A DNA stretch of 55,904 nucleotides from Thalassotalea sp. 42_200_T64. Its GTDB lineage: Bacteria > Pseudomonadota > Gammaproteobacteria > Enterobacterales > Alteromonadaceae. Shown piece by piece: positions 16,362-26,630 of the stretch. The stretch spans positions 1-55,904 of the forward strand of contig MABC01000019.1 in assembly GCA_002162925.1 (NCBI GenBank), read 5' to 3'. How positions within the stretch are numbered: position 1 is the first letter of the stretch; the number at the start of each line of letters is the position of its first letter. Under the pieces are notes generated by a model. That model made no database searches, was not told the DNA's origin, and worked only from the letters and a program-made list of their open reading frames with translations. The translations under genes were made by a program, and so were the position numbers.

Positions 16362-18578
16362 ATGCAAAGCGAAGCTCAAGCCGCCACAGAAACTGAATTT
16401 AGGGCAATAACTAATGCAAACCATGAAAATCCGTTTGTTTTTTTGGGCTTGCACGTTAATGACCATGGCTATCTACAAATTAATGTATTTCAGCCACAAG
16501 CCAGCGCCGTCTCGCTGTTAGATGCAAATGGAAAGGTAGTGGCAAAGCTTGAACAGCTCGATGACAGCGGCTTTTTTAGTAAAGTGACTCGTCGAAAAAA
16601 ATCGTTTAGCTATCAATTAAAAATCAGCGATGATCTGGGTGAACGGATAATTAATGACCCTTATGCCTGTTCGCCGTTATTGACAGATTTGGATGTGTAT
16701 TTGCTCAATGAAGGTAAACATAAAACCTTATATCAAACACTGGGCGCGCACTGCGTAGAACATGACAAGCTTAAAGGTGTGTCGTTTATGGTATGGGCAC
16801 CCAATGCCAGCCACGTCAGTGTGGTCGGTGATTTTAATCAATGGGATGGCCGCCTGCATGTGCTCCGTAAGCGCCTTGAATGTGGTATCTGGGAAATATT
16901 TATTCCTGAAAACGCTAGCTACTCTGCTGTCGCTGCCGGCAGTCATTATAAATTTGAAATCAAAGACGGTTCAGGAAATTTACTGCCGTTAAAGGCCGAT
17001 CCTTTTGGCGTCCAGGCACAATTTCGTCCCGACACATCCTCAGTGATCAGTGCCGAACACGATTTTGACTGGCAAGATCAGCAATGGATGAGTGAACGTG
17101 CCTTACGTAACTCGCGCACCAGTGCCATTAGTATTTATGAAGTGCATTTAGGCTCGTGGCAACGTGATGCCAATAATGACTTTTTAAACTATCGCGATAT
17201 CGCTGACCGGTTGATCCCTTACACCCTAGAGATGGGTTTTACTCATATTCAGTTGATGCCGGTCAGTGAATATCCGTACGATGGCTCTTGGGGCTATCAA
17301 CCGGTGGGCTTGTTTGCTCCTACTGCCCGGTTTGGCAGTAGCGACGATTTTAAATACTTTGTTCAGGCTTGCCACAAAGCGGGACTTGGCTTATTAATTG
17401 ACTGGGTGCCGGGTCATTTTCCGGTGGATCAGCACGGTTTAGCCAAATTTGATGGTAGCTGTTTGTATGAGCATGAAGATTTACGCAAAGGTTTTCATCC
17501 CGACTGGAACACCCTGATTTATAACTATGGCCGCACTGAAGTAGCAAATTTTCTCCGTGCCAGCGCCATGCATTGGTTAGATACCTACCACGTCGATGGC
17601 ATAAGAGTTGATGCGGTCGCTTCGATGTTGTACCTAGACTACAGCCGAAATGACGGTGAATGGATCCCGAACGAGCATGGCGGTAATGAAAATTTAGAAG
17701 CCTTGGCCTTCTTAAAAGAATTTAACGAAGAATTATACCGCGATTATCCAGGAGCGTTCTCGGTGGCCGAAGAATCAACCTCATGGCCGGGCGTATCAAA
17801 ACCCACCATCGACGGCGGTTTAGGTTTTGGTTACAAGTGGAACATGGGCTGGATGAATGACTCTTTACAGTATTTCAGTCGCGATCCTGTCCATCGCCAG
17901 CATCATCATAATGAACTCAGCTTTGGTTTGGTTTATGCGTTTGATGAAAACTTTGTGTTGCCATTAAGTCATGATGAAGTGGTCCATGGTAAAGGTTCAA
18001 TACTTGGCCGTATGCCGGGTGATGACTGGCAACGCTTTGCCAATTTACGTGCCTATTACAGCTTTATGTGGACTCATCCGGGCAAAAAATTATTGTTTAT
18101 AGGCTGTGAATTTGGCCAGCAAGCCGAATGGAATTATGAGCAAGCACTCGATTGGCATTTGTTGGAACATCGCCACCATCAGGGCGTTCAGCAGCTGGTT
18201 AAAGACTTAAATAGCTTGTATAAAACGATGCCGGCCTTGCATCAAAAGGATTGTCAAGCTGACGGCTTTGCATGGGTCGATCATCAAAATGCGGAGCAAT
18301 CGATTTATAGCTATGTTCGCTATGGCGAAGACGGCACTAACCCAGTATTGGTGGTATGTAATTTCACTCCGAATGTGCATCATCATTTTCGTGTGGGTAC
18401 ACCGAAAGCGGGTTTTTGCGCCGAAGTGTTGAATTCTGATGCCGCCGTTTATGGTGGCAGCAATGTTGGTAACTTAGGCGGCGTACATAGTGAAGCAACG
18501 CCTTGGCAAGGCTTTGACCAGTCCATTGAAATCAGTGTACCGCCGTTAGCCACTCTCGCGTTTGAGCTTAAGGGTTAA
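16362..18578 (+). CDS. glgB: 1,4-alpha-glucan branching enzyme
   Basis: GH13 branching enzyme that makes alpha-1,6 branches in glycogen. The 738 residues comprise an N-terminal CBM48-like part (EFRAITNANHENPFVFLGLH), a second CBM48 (VWAPNASHVSVVGDFNQWDG) and a catalytic barrel. Catalytic segments are GIRVDAVASMLYLDY (nucleophile Asp), SVAEESTSWPGV (acid/base Glu) and LPLSHDEVVHGKGS (third Asp). A C-terminal beta domain follows. Full length and uninterrupted. Twenty bases separate it from glgP, and its stop is 3 bases before the glgX ATG, so it is cotranscribed. No glgC or glgA is present in the window, so the substrate must be made from another locus. Confidence 0.95.
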   Translation: MQSEAQAATETEFRAITNANHENPFVFLGLHVNDHGYLQINVFQPQASAVSLLDANGKVVAKLEQLDDSGFFSKVTRRKKSFSYQLKISDDLGERIINDPYACSPLLTDLDVYLLNEGKHKTLYQTLGAHCVEHDKLKGVSFMVWAPNASHVSVVGDFNQWDGRLHVLRKRLECGIWEIFIPENASYSAVAAGSHYKFEIKDGSGNLLPLKADPFGVQAQFRPDTSSVISAEHDFDWQDQQWMSERALRNSRTSAISIYEVHLGSWQRDANNDFLNYRDIADRLIPYTLEMGFTHIQLMPVSEYPYDGSWGYQPVGLFAPTARFGSSDDFKYFVQACHKAGLGLLIDWVPGHFPVDQHGLAKFDGSCLYEHEDLRKGFHPDWNTLIYNYGRTEVANFLRASAMHWLDTYHVDGIRVDAVASMLYLDYSRNDGEWIPNEHGGNENLEALAFLKEFNEELYRDYPGAFSVAEESTSWPGVSKPTIDGGLGFGYKWNMGWMNDSLQYFSRDPVHRQHHHNELSFGLVYAFDENFVLPLSHDEVVHGKGSILGRMPGDDWQRFANLRAYYSFMWTHPGKKLLFIGCEFGQQAEWNYEQALDWHLLEHRHHQGVQQLVKDLNSLYKTMPALHQKDCQADGFAWVDHQNAEQSIYSYVRYGEDGTNPVLVVCNFTPNVHHHFRVGTPKAGFCAEVLNSDAAVYGGSNVGNLGGVHSEATPWQGFDQSIEISVPPLATLAFELKG

Positions 18579-18581
18579 TTG

Positions 18582-20030
18582 ATGCGAGTGCAATCGGGTA
18601 AACATTATCCTCTTGGCGCCAATTTTGATGGTCAGGGCACAAATTTCGCCCTGTTTTCGGCCAATGCGACAAAAGTGCAGCTGTGCCTGTTTGACGTGGT
18701 TACCGAAACAGAATTACAGCGCATTGAATTAACCGAATACACCGACGAAGTCTGGCATATTTATTTGCCCGAGGTGAAAGCCGGTGCGTTATACGGTTAT
18801 CGTGCACACGGTCCGTATGAGCCGCATCTCGGCCATCGTTTCAATCCAGCCAAATTGTTGATTGACCCTTACGCCAAACAATTAAACAAAAGCATGCGCT
18901 GGAGCAATTGTCATTATGGTTTTGACATTCACTCGCGCCAGCAAGACTTGTTGATCGATCATACCGACAACGCCGGGTTTATGCCCAAATGTGTGGTGGT
19001 AGCGCCGTTAGACAAGTGTGCCACCAGTGTCGATGTTGCCGCTAACGACACCATCATCTATGAAGTTCATGTCAAAGGCTTTAGCAAACAAAATACCGAA
19101 ATAGAAGTGCAATTGCGTGGCACCTTTAAAGGCTTGGCAGATCCTGAAAATATCAATTATCTGCAACAGTTGGGCATTACCAGCATAGAGCTATTGCCAG
19201 TGCAGTGCTTTTTTGATGAAGCTTTTTCTCTGGAAAAAGGTTTGAAAAATTATTGGGATTATAACTCCATCGCCTTTTTTGCGCCTGAGCCAAGATATTG
19301 CCACTCCAATGACTTGATTGAGTTTCAGCAAATGGTGTCAGCCTTTCATCAAGGTGGTATCGAAGTGATATTAGACGTGGTTTACAACCACAGCGCCGAG
19401 GGCAACCATTTAGGCCCAACCTACTGTTTTAAAGGCATAGATAACGCCAGTTATTACCGACTGGAGCAAGAGGATAAACGCTTTTACGTGAACCATTCTG
19501 GCTGTGGCAACACCCTTGATTTGAGCCATCCACGGGTGTTACAACTGGTGATGGACAGCCTCAGATATTGGGTTGAGGTGATGGGGGTTGATGGTTTTCG
19601 CTTTGATTTAGCACCCATTCTTGGCCGTAAAAATGATCAGGCCAATGGCAATTTTGACATTAACAGCAGTTTCTTCGCCGCATTGCGCCAAGATCCGGTA
19701 TTGGCCAATATCAAACTTATCGCCGAGCCGTGGGACATTGGTCATGGCGGTTATCAGCTGGGACAATTTCCGGGCAACTGGCAAGAATGGAATGACAGGT
19801 TTCGTGATGCGGTGCGCCGATTTTGGCGTGGCGATGACGGCATGATCCCTGAGCTGGCCAGACGCTTACACGGCAGTGCCGATATTTTTGAACATCATGG
19901 CCGCCGGCCTTCTGCCAGCGTTAATATGATCACCAGCCATGACGGTTATAGCTTGCACGACCTGGTCAGTTTTGAGCAACGCCATAATCAGGCGAACGGT
20001 AGCGCTACAGAATTTGGCGGTGTTCGATGA
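18582..20030 (+). pseudogene. glgX: Glycogen debranching enzyme GlgX, 3'-truncated by deletion
   Basis: GH13 isoamylase-type debranching enzyme that hydrolyses alpha-1,6 branches of limit dextrin. The N-terminal CBM48 (PLGANFDGQGTNFALFSANA) and most of the barrel are present, including DVVYNHSAEGNHLGP, GFRFDLAPILG (nucleophile), IAEPWDIGHGGYQLG (acid/base) and SHDGYSLHDLVSF (third Asp). The match ends after HNQANGS, near 20005, where normal proteins continue with roughly 180-200 more residues. The frame then runs into malQ sequence out of frame and stops at 20030. A family-typical product is about 650-700 residues; here only 482 remain. The ATG at 18582 is preferred over the TTG at 18579. Activity is doubtful because the end of the barrel and the C-terminal domain are gone. 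Confidence 0.88.
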
Positions 20031-21855
20031 AGCACAAGTGGGCGGCAACCATTATCAAAAATTAACCCTGATTTTACCGAAATTGGTAGAAGGCTATCAT
20101 CAACTTACCCTAATTCTTGGTGAACAAACGGCTAGCTGTCATTTAATTGTTGCGCCGCAAAAGTGCTTAAGCCCAAATGAAGCCGCAGATTATCGTATGT
20201 GGGGGCTGGCGGCACAGCTTTACTCCGTGAAATCAGAAAATAGCTGGGGCATGGGGGATTTTGGCGACTTAAAAAATTTGGTGGCTGAATCCGCGAAACG
20301 TGGCGTAACTGCCATAGGTTTAAACCCGTTACATCCGCTATATCCGAATAACCCAGATCACATCAGCCCGTACTCACCGACGAGTCGTTGTTTCTTAAAC
20401 AGCCTTTATATCGATGTCACTGGCGTTGCCAACTATGAAAGCTGTAAAGCGGTACAAAGCTTAGTAAACAGCGAAGACTTTCAACACCATATCAGTGAAG
20501 CCAACAATAAAGAATTTATCGATTACCCCTATGCCGCGCATTTAAAGTTTCAGGCCCTAGAACTGTTATATGCTGATTTCGTTAACAAGCACTCGGCCAA
20601 AGACACTGACTTTGCTCGGCAATACCAAACTTTTTGTCAGGAAATGGGCGACGATCTATATGAACTTGCCACATTTGATGCCCTTTATGAGCACTTTAGA
20701 AACATAGATGAAAACGCCTATGGCTGGAAAGCATGGCCAGAAGAGTATCAAGAGCCAGCGGGCACGGCAGTGGCAAAATTCAAGCAAGAGCACAGTGAAC
20801 GCATTGACTATTTTCAATTTTTACAATTGGTTGCCGATAGCCAATTAGGCGCTGCAGCCAAGCAGGCCAAAACCGATGATATGCCAATTGGTTTATATCT
20901 CGATTTAGCCGTAGGCTGTGACGGCAGTGGCGCCGAAGTCTGGGCCGATAAACATAGCTATGTATCGGGGGCGGCCGTTGGCGCACCACCTGATGCTATG
21001 AACACGTTAGGCCAAGATTGGGGGCTTACGCCAATTAATCCAGTAGCCTTACAAGAGCAAGGCCATTTACCACTAGTGAAAGCGTTGCGCAGCAACATGC
21101 GTCATGCCGGCGCGCTACGTATTGACCATGTGTTGGGGCTAATGCGTCAATATTGGGTAGCCCCTGCCATGGCCACTGATCAAGGTGTATATATTACCTT
21201 CCCATTAGAAGATATTTTCCGGATTATCGCGCTTGAATCTCGCCGTAATCACTGTGTAGTGATAGGTGAAGATTTGGGCAATGTGCCAGATGGTTTTGGC
21301 GACATTATGGCCTCTGCCGGCTTGTTATCGTATAAAGTATTGTGTTTTGAACGTTGGGAGTCGGGCTTGTATTTACGCCCAGAAACGTATCTTGAACAAT
21401 CTATGGTAACGGTTTCTACCCACGATTTGTCAACGCTGGCCGGCTGGTGGACAGGTAATGATTTAAAATGGCGGCAAGAGCTGAACTTATATCCCAATGA
21501 GCAAATGGGTCAGGATGAGAGATCGGGCCGAGTCACCGACAGAGAACAGTTATTAGCGGCATTAGAATTTGAGGGGGTGTTAAATCAGCCTGATTTTCCA
21601 CAAACGAAACCTGCTTTGATGAATGCTGAGTTATCACGAGCAGTGTAAGCGTTCTTAGCAAAAGCACCAAGCCGAGTGTTACTTGTACCCCTAGAGGATG
21701 CGTTAGGCTTGCATGAACAAGTGAACATCCCGGGGACGATTGATGAGCATCCAAACTGGCGTCGTCGTTTGCCATATACCATCAATGAGTTTTGGCAACA
21801 TCAGGATATGAACAACTTGGTAGGGGTGATGAACCAGGAACGCCCGAAGGGTTAA
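20010..21855 (+). pseudogene. malQ: 4-alpha-glucanotransferase (amylomaltase), 5'-truncated with in-frame TAA
   Basis: GH77 amylomaltase that disproportionates maltodextrins. The recognisable match starts at about LILPKLVEGYHQLTLILGE and runs through MWGLAAQLYSVKSENSWGMGDFGDL, PIGLYLDLAVGCDGSGAEVW, GALRIDHVLGLMRQYW (nucleophile Asp) and VIGEDLGNVP (acid/base Glu). The first 90-110 residues of the usual protein are missing, lost in the deletion that also removed the glgX end. A TAA at 21646-21648 interrupts AELSRAV*AFLAKAPSRVLL, after which the same frame continues to a natural TAA at 21853-21855 with VNIPGTIDEHPNWRRRLPYT. The stop most likely replaces a Gln (CAA) codon. There is no usable start codon with a Shine-Dalgarno. 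Confidence 0.87.
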
Positions 21856-21888
21856 ACTAATACCAAATGCTATAACATAGGTAAGAAG

Positions 21889-23689
21889 ATGAATAAATTG
21901 ACTTTTTTAAGCTTATGCACCCTAGCGCTAACCGGCTGTGATACGGCCAAAACTAATGGCAAAAACGCAACACCAGAGCAGCAATTGCCAGAGCAGCAAA
22001 TTCCAGAGTTGCAAAGAACACCCGCTAAAATTAGCACGCAGTTGCCCAACTATCTTGAGCGCGATATTCGTGATGAAGTGTTTTATTTCGTCATGCCTGA
22101 CAGGTTTCAAAATGGTGACAAGAACAATGACCATGGTTCGAAAACTTTGCCAGAATCACAAGGTGGTTTTGATCCAAGTAGCAACGGCCATTATCACGGA
22201 GGTGACATTATCGGTTTACAACAAAAGCTGCCATATCTTCAGGAAATGGGGATTACTGCCCTTTGGATGACGCCGATCATGCGCAACCAGGCAGTACAAG
22301 GTGACAGCTCAGGTTATCATGGCTACTGGGTATTGGATTTCACCGAGATTGACCCGCACTTAGGCACAAATCAAGACCTGAAAAATTTAATTGACGCCGC
22401 CCATAAGCTTAACATTAAAGTGTTTTTTGACATCATCGCCAATCACTCGGCCGATGTGATTAAATTCAAACAATGTCATGGCGAAGACGGCCAGCAATGG
22501 TTAGGAAAAGCTCCTGGTTTGTGTGATTACAAAACTCTGCAGCAAGTGGCCAAGGGTGAGGGCTATTCAGCGTTTGTCCCGGTGGGCCAAGAAAACCTGA
22601 AAGTACCGGCCTGGCTTAATGACACTCAATATTACAACAATCAGGGCGACAGTACCTGGCAAGGTGAAAGCGCAGTTTATGGCGATTTTTGCCGGACTTG
22701 ACGATATTGATACTGCCAACCCGGTGGTGGTCGAAAAAATGATCGAGCTATTTAAAGGTGTGGTATCAGAGTTTAAACCCGACGGTTTTCGTATTGACAC
22801 GGTAAAACACGTAAATCTGGAATTTTGGACTGAATTTTCGCCGGCGATTGTTGACCATGCAAAATCGATAGGCATTCCACAGTTTTTCATGTTTGGCGAA
22901 GTTTACGACTTTACGCCGGAGTTTCTTAGTAAGTTCACCACGACAGGGAACTTACAGTCGATTTTAGATTTTGGCTTCCAAGGCGCAATGCAAAAAGCCC
23001 TGATCGAAGGTAAAGGTACCGACCAGTTAGAGCAACTGTTTAATGGTGACCATCATTACCAGGATGAAGACAGTGACAGCAGCATGTTGGTCACCTTTAC
23101 TGGCAACCATGACATGGGCCGCTTTGCTTATATGTTGAATAAAGAAAACCCTGAAATGAGCGAGCAGGAAAAACTGGCACGGGTTAAATTATCTAATGCC
23201 TTAATGTATTTCTCTCGTGGTATCCCGGTAGTGTATTACGGTGATGAACAAGGCTTTGTTGGCGATGGTAATGACAAAAACTCACGTCAGGACATGATGC
23301 CATCATTGGTCGATGTTTATAACGACGATGACTTGCTCGGCACAGATAAAACCACAGCGGATGCCAACTTCGATCAAAGCCATGTGCTTTATCAAGACTT
23401 GGCAAACCTGGCTAACATCTATGCGGCGAATAAAGCCTTGCGACAGGGTAAGCAGCAGCAAGTATACTCACAAGCAACACCGGGCTTATACGCGTTTACC
23501 CGTAGTGATGAAAATGCTGAATACTTAATCGTTGCCAACACCGCAACCACAGATCAAAGCCAAACATTTACCATGCAACAACACGGCTATGCGCCTGTAG
23601 TTTTAGCAAAAGATAAAACTGAAAACAATGGCGTAGTGACCATAAATTTAGCACCACTAAGTTACGCCATTTACAAAGCGGAAAAATAG
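21889..23689 (+). pseudogene. Alpha-amylase-family lipoprotein, frameshifted
   Basis: GH13 secreted or membrane-tethered amylase. It begins MNKLTFLSLCTLALTGC, a lipoprotein signal with lipobox LTGC. The barrel follows: HGGDIIGLQQKLPYLQEMGITALWMTPI, DIIANHSAD, then DGFRIDTVKH (nucleophile), FGEVYDF (acid/base) and TFTGNHDMGRFAY (third Asp). The reading frame changes at about 22690: frame 1 ends at 22701 after GDFCRT, and the next frame gives GLDDIDTANPVVV. Removing one T from the T5 run at 22687-22691 restores a continuous protein of about 599 residues. It could be a true mutation or a homopolymer error. A terminator follows. Confidence 0.85.
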
Positions 23690-23716
23690 TTTTTAGCTGA
23701 AAATCAATCGTAATAT

Positions 23717-23747
23717 AAAGCCGAACTAAGTTCGGCTTTTTTGTTTT
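23717..23747 (+). terminator. Intrinsic terminator after the amylase gene
   Basis: Arms AAAGCCGAAC (23717-23726) and GTTCGGCTTT (23730-23739) with a three-base loop, followed by a T-rich tail. It closes the glgP-to-amylase transcription unit. Confidence 0.93.
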
Positions 23748-23841
23748 TAAATGGCGGTTCAGTCATACTGAACTATTAATAATCCCATCAGTCTGACGCT
23801 TACAAAATCTGCTTAATACACTGAGATATAAGGTAAATAAA

Positions 23842-24396
23842 TTGATATTGCTAATGGTCTCAATAGCTTCACTGATTATTATGGGCTGCTCCAGTCTAAC
23901 GAATTTCACCCTTGTTCAAACTGAATATGGAGAGTACACCTATTTTAAAAGCGGTGCACAAATGCCTACTGTTATTTTGGAATCGGGGCTCGGCGATAAT
24001 ATGACGAGCTGGAAGGAAGCTATCAGTAAAATGGACAATTCTAGGCAAATAATTGCCTATAACCGTGCGGGTTACTCTGGCAGCAGTAGTCTACACAGTG
24101 AAAGAAATGCGAAAAATATTATCGTTGAATTAAGAACCTTACTGCAACAGGTCAATGCCAGTCCGCCGTATATTTTAGTTGGCCATTCACTTGGTGGACT
24201 CTACATGCAACTTTTCGCAAAAACTTACCCGGAAGAGGTATTAGGTGTTGTCTTGGTTGACTCGACACACGCAGGTAAAGAACCGGAATGTTCAAAAACA
24301 GAGAATGATTCTTGTCAGCCAGCTGATGAAATACCTTGGTGGGCAAGTGCGGTACTGCCAAATGCGGTAGCAGGCGAATATAAATCAATGCCATAG
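23842..24396 (+). pseudogene. Alpha/beta-hydrolase lipoprotein, 3'-truncated
   Basis: Alpha/beta-hydrolase with an N-terminal lipoprotein signal (SLIIMGC). HG-type oxyanion segment ESGLGDNMTSW, NRAGYSGSS, and the nucleophile elbow GHSLGG are present in 184 residues. The family normally needs about 280-320 residues with the catalytic Asp/His after this point, and these are absent. The frame ends where sequence belonging to the convergent esterase gene begins (about 24385-24396), so a deletion has removed both 3' ends. The first codon is a TTG with AAGG upstream; a later ATG is at 23854. Substrate unknown. Confidence 0.75.
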
Positions 24397-25136
24397 TCGA
24401 AATATATTTTTTGGCTACTCAGGATTGGCAAATACTTTTCGATATAGCCTTTAAAAGCATTGAAAACCAGGGGATCGTCGGCAAATATTCCGGGCCAGTG
24501 AGTCGACATGCAAATAGCACCGGCAAACTCATTCGGGTACTGTATTAAACCATACCAGGAAATTAATCCGCCCATACTCGAACCGGCCAAATATCGGTGT
24601 GCGCCACCGACATTCACCGAATAATTCGATTCGATATAAGGGATGACTTCGGTGACGATGAATTTTAAATAGTTATCGGAATAAACCTGGCTGTTGAAAA
24701 GCACTACGTTTTCACTTCTTTCGAGTTGATACAAAAGCGCTTGGTGTGGTTCCGCTAAGCTTTCAAATGGCCGTTGCGGGAAGAATTCACTATGACGATT
24801 TTCCCCCGCATTGGGGATCGACACCACAATAAACGGTCGAACTTTGTTTTGCTCAATTAATGTTCCGGCTACTTCATCAACCCGCCATTCCTGTTTGTTC
24901 CAGGTGGTGTTGGCATCAAAGAGCATGCGGCCATCATGCATATACAATACGTCATACTTTTGTTTGCTTGAATAACCCGGCGGTAACCATACATCGAGGT
25001 AGCGCGATGCAACCAGCTTTGAGCTAAACGGCATAATGCGTTCAATTTTACCTTTTGAAACTATTAGCAGTGGCTCCGAGGCGCAAACTTGCGATGAAAA
25101 GGCTGCGAGTGCTAAGGTTAAAAATATTGCTTTCAT
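24388..25136 (-). pseudogene. Esterase (alpha/beta-hydrolase), 3'-truncated
   Basis: Secreted serine esterase of the esterase D / enterochelin-esterase-like group. A signal peptide ends near VCA, then LVASRYLDVWLPPGYSSKQKYDVLYMHDG, the nucleophile motif AGSSMGG, and IYFDYG. In relatives, IYFDYG is followed by a stretch holding the catalytic His, but here the frame passes directly into antisense of the neighbouring hydrolase, so the enzyme is probably dead. The start ATG at 25136 has a clear GAGGT upstream. It is last in the minus-strand run halogenase - aldo/keto reductase - MFS - esterase, only 23 bases after the MFS gene. Esterases of this sort are frequent companions of alpha-glucan uptake genes. 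Confidence 0.8.
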
Positions 25137-25159
25137 ATGTACCTCAATACAGATTGGTA

Positions 25160-26578
25160 TTATCTTCTATGCTCTTTTACCCGGCTCCAGCAAATTGCCG
25201 ACAGCGTTAAGGCGACACCACAAAGGATAAATATTGCGATTTTGTCATCGGTTTGCGAAATAAACAAGCCAATACCTAGGCTCACCAATAATTGTGGCAC
25301 CACTACCGAAAGGTTGAATAAGCCCATGTACATGCCCATTTTGTTTTGATCGATTTTTTCCGACATGATGGCAAATACCAAACTGATCACCGACGACCAG
25401 CCTACCCCCAGAACAGCCATAAGCAGGTAAAGTGAGTATTCTGAACTGCCTACCAGGGCGACGGCAAAATAACCAAGCGCCATCGATGCGATACAATAGG
25501 TATGTACTTTTACCCGGCCCACTTTCTTCGCCAGAGGCTCTAACACGGTTGCCGGTAAAATTGCCGAAACGGCACTGAGGATCAAAAAGCTGATGGAGAT
25601 AATTTTGCCGAGTTCATCGTCACTAATGTTGGCCATTTTGTCTTGCAAAAAAGCAAAGATGAAAACGAACATGGTTTGAATGCCTATCCAGCTGAACGAG
25701 TGTGCTGCCATTACCTTTCTAAAGCCAAGCAATCCCGCTTCCTGTTCATTTTTATCGTCTTCATTGGCGGTGATGGTTTGCCAAATGAATACCAGCGTTA
25801 ACAGCCCGCATATAAGCTCTACGTAGTAATGATTGACTTCAATGCCGGTTAGTTGCCTTGCCATTGCGTAGATATCATAAACGATAAATCCCCACAGCGG
25901 CTTTATGTTGATTAAGATTTCGGTAAACGATAATGACGTTGAGGTTGTAGTTTCTGTTTGCGCTAACTGTTTTGGTTCGGAGATAAAAAATGGTGGAAAG
26001 ATGGATACTACTAATACCAATGCCGCACCAAAGTAGATCAATACATAGTTGCCCCAAATAGCGCCTATGGCGTAGGCCAATACGCCAAAGCTGCCAGAGA
26101 TGGTTTGCATCCAGGTATAGCCTTTGGTGCGTTGTTCACCTTCTGGAGTGACATCGGCAATAATTGCGCGGGTGGGGTTAAAGCTGATATTGATTGATAA
26201 ATCTAAGGTTAAGGCAATGGCAATGGCCACGGCGAGTATGCCTTCAATGCCAAGGCTGGCGGAAACAACGTCAATACTTGGCAGCGCCAATAACATTATG
26301 CCGGCAAGCACCCCGCCGATGAGAATAAATGGCCGCCGGCGACCGTGCCAAAACCAAACGTTATCGGAAATAATGCCAACGATCACTTGCCCTAAAATGC
26401 CCGCAATGGGGCCTGCCGCCCAGACTAATCCCACTTGGTGAATATCGAGACCATACTGGGTGGTTAAAATCCAGCTAAGCGCGGAAATTTGCACCGAAAG
26501 GGCAAAACCCATGGCGGTGGCAGGTAAGCTAAGTAACATGTAAAAACGCTTACTTAGGTTTTGCTGAATTGCTAACAT
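25160..26578 (-). CDS. MFS sugar transporter (GPH/SLC45-like)
   Basis: Inner-membrane sugar permease, 472 residues, about 12 hydrophobic segments, intact. Features seen: MGFALSVQISALSWILTTQYGL in the first helix, the inter-helix loop SDNVWFWHGRRRPFILIGG (the D-x-R-x-G-R-R-R-P signature of sugar:cation symporters in this branch) and a similar half in the C-terminal part. A second paralogous transporter lies at 37150. In this locus it probably imports maltose or maltodextrins from the periplasm, with the broken TonB receptor and amylases acting upstream. Substrate is inferred from context only. Confidence 0.87.
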   Translation of the reverse strand: MLAIQQNLSKRFYMLLSLPATAMGFALSVQISALSWILTTQYGLDIHQVGLVWAAGPIAGILGQVIVGIISDNVWFWHGRRRPFILIGGVLAGIMLLALPSIDVVSASLGIEGILAVAIAIALTLDLSINISFNPTRAIIADVTPEGEQRTKGYTWMQTISGSFGVLAYAIGAIWGNYVLIYFGAALVLVVSIFPPFFISEPKQLAQTETTTSTSLSFTEILINIKPLWGFIVYDIYAMARQLTGIEVNHYYVELICGLLTLVFIWQTITANEDDKNEQEAGLLGFRKVMAAHSFSWIGIQTMFVFIFAFLQDKMANISDDELGKIISISFLILSAVSAILPATVLEPLAKKVGRVKVHTYCIASMALGYFAVALVGSSEYSLYLLMAVLGVGWSSVISLVFAIMSEKIDQNKMGMYMGLFNLSVVVPQLLVSLGIGLFISQTDDKIAIFILCGVALTLSAICWSRVKEHRR

Positions 26579-26630
26579 AAAATTCTCTTAATGCTGATGT
26601 AGAGTGAAGGCGTTGTGTGTTTGTTTGTGG

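Noticed and set aside
18582..21855. A genuine bifunctional GlgX-MalQ fusion enzyme
   Set aside because: The two parts are in different frames, both lack essential ends and malQ has a further stop, so no fused protein is made.
23757..23773. GTTCAGT/ACTGAAC inverted repeat as an operator
   Set aside because: Seven-base arms around a three-base loop right after a terminator; too short and isolated to support a specific role.
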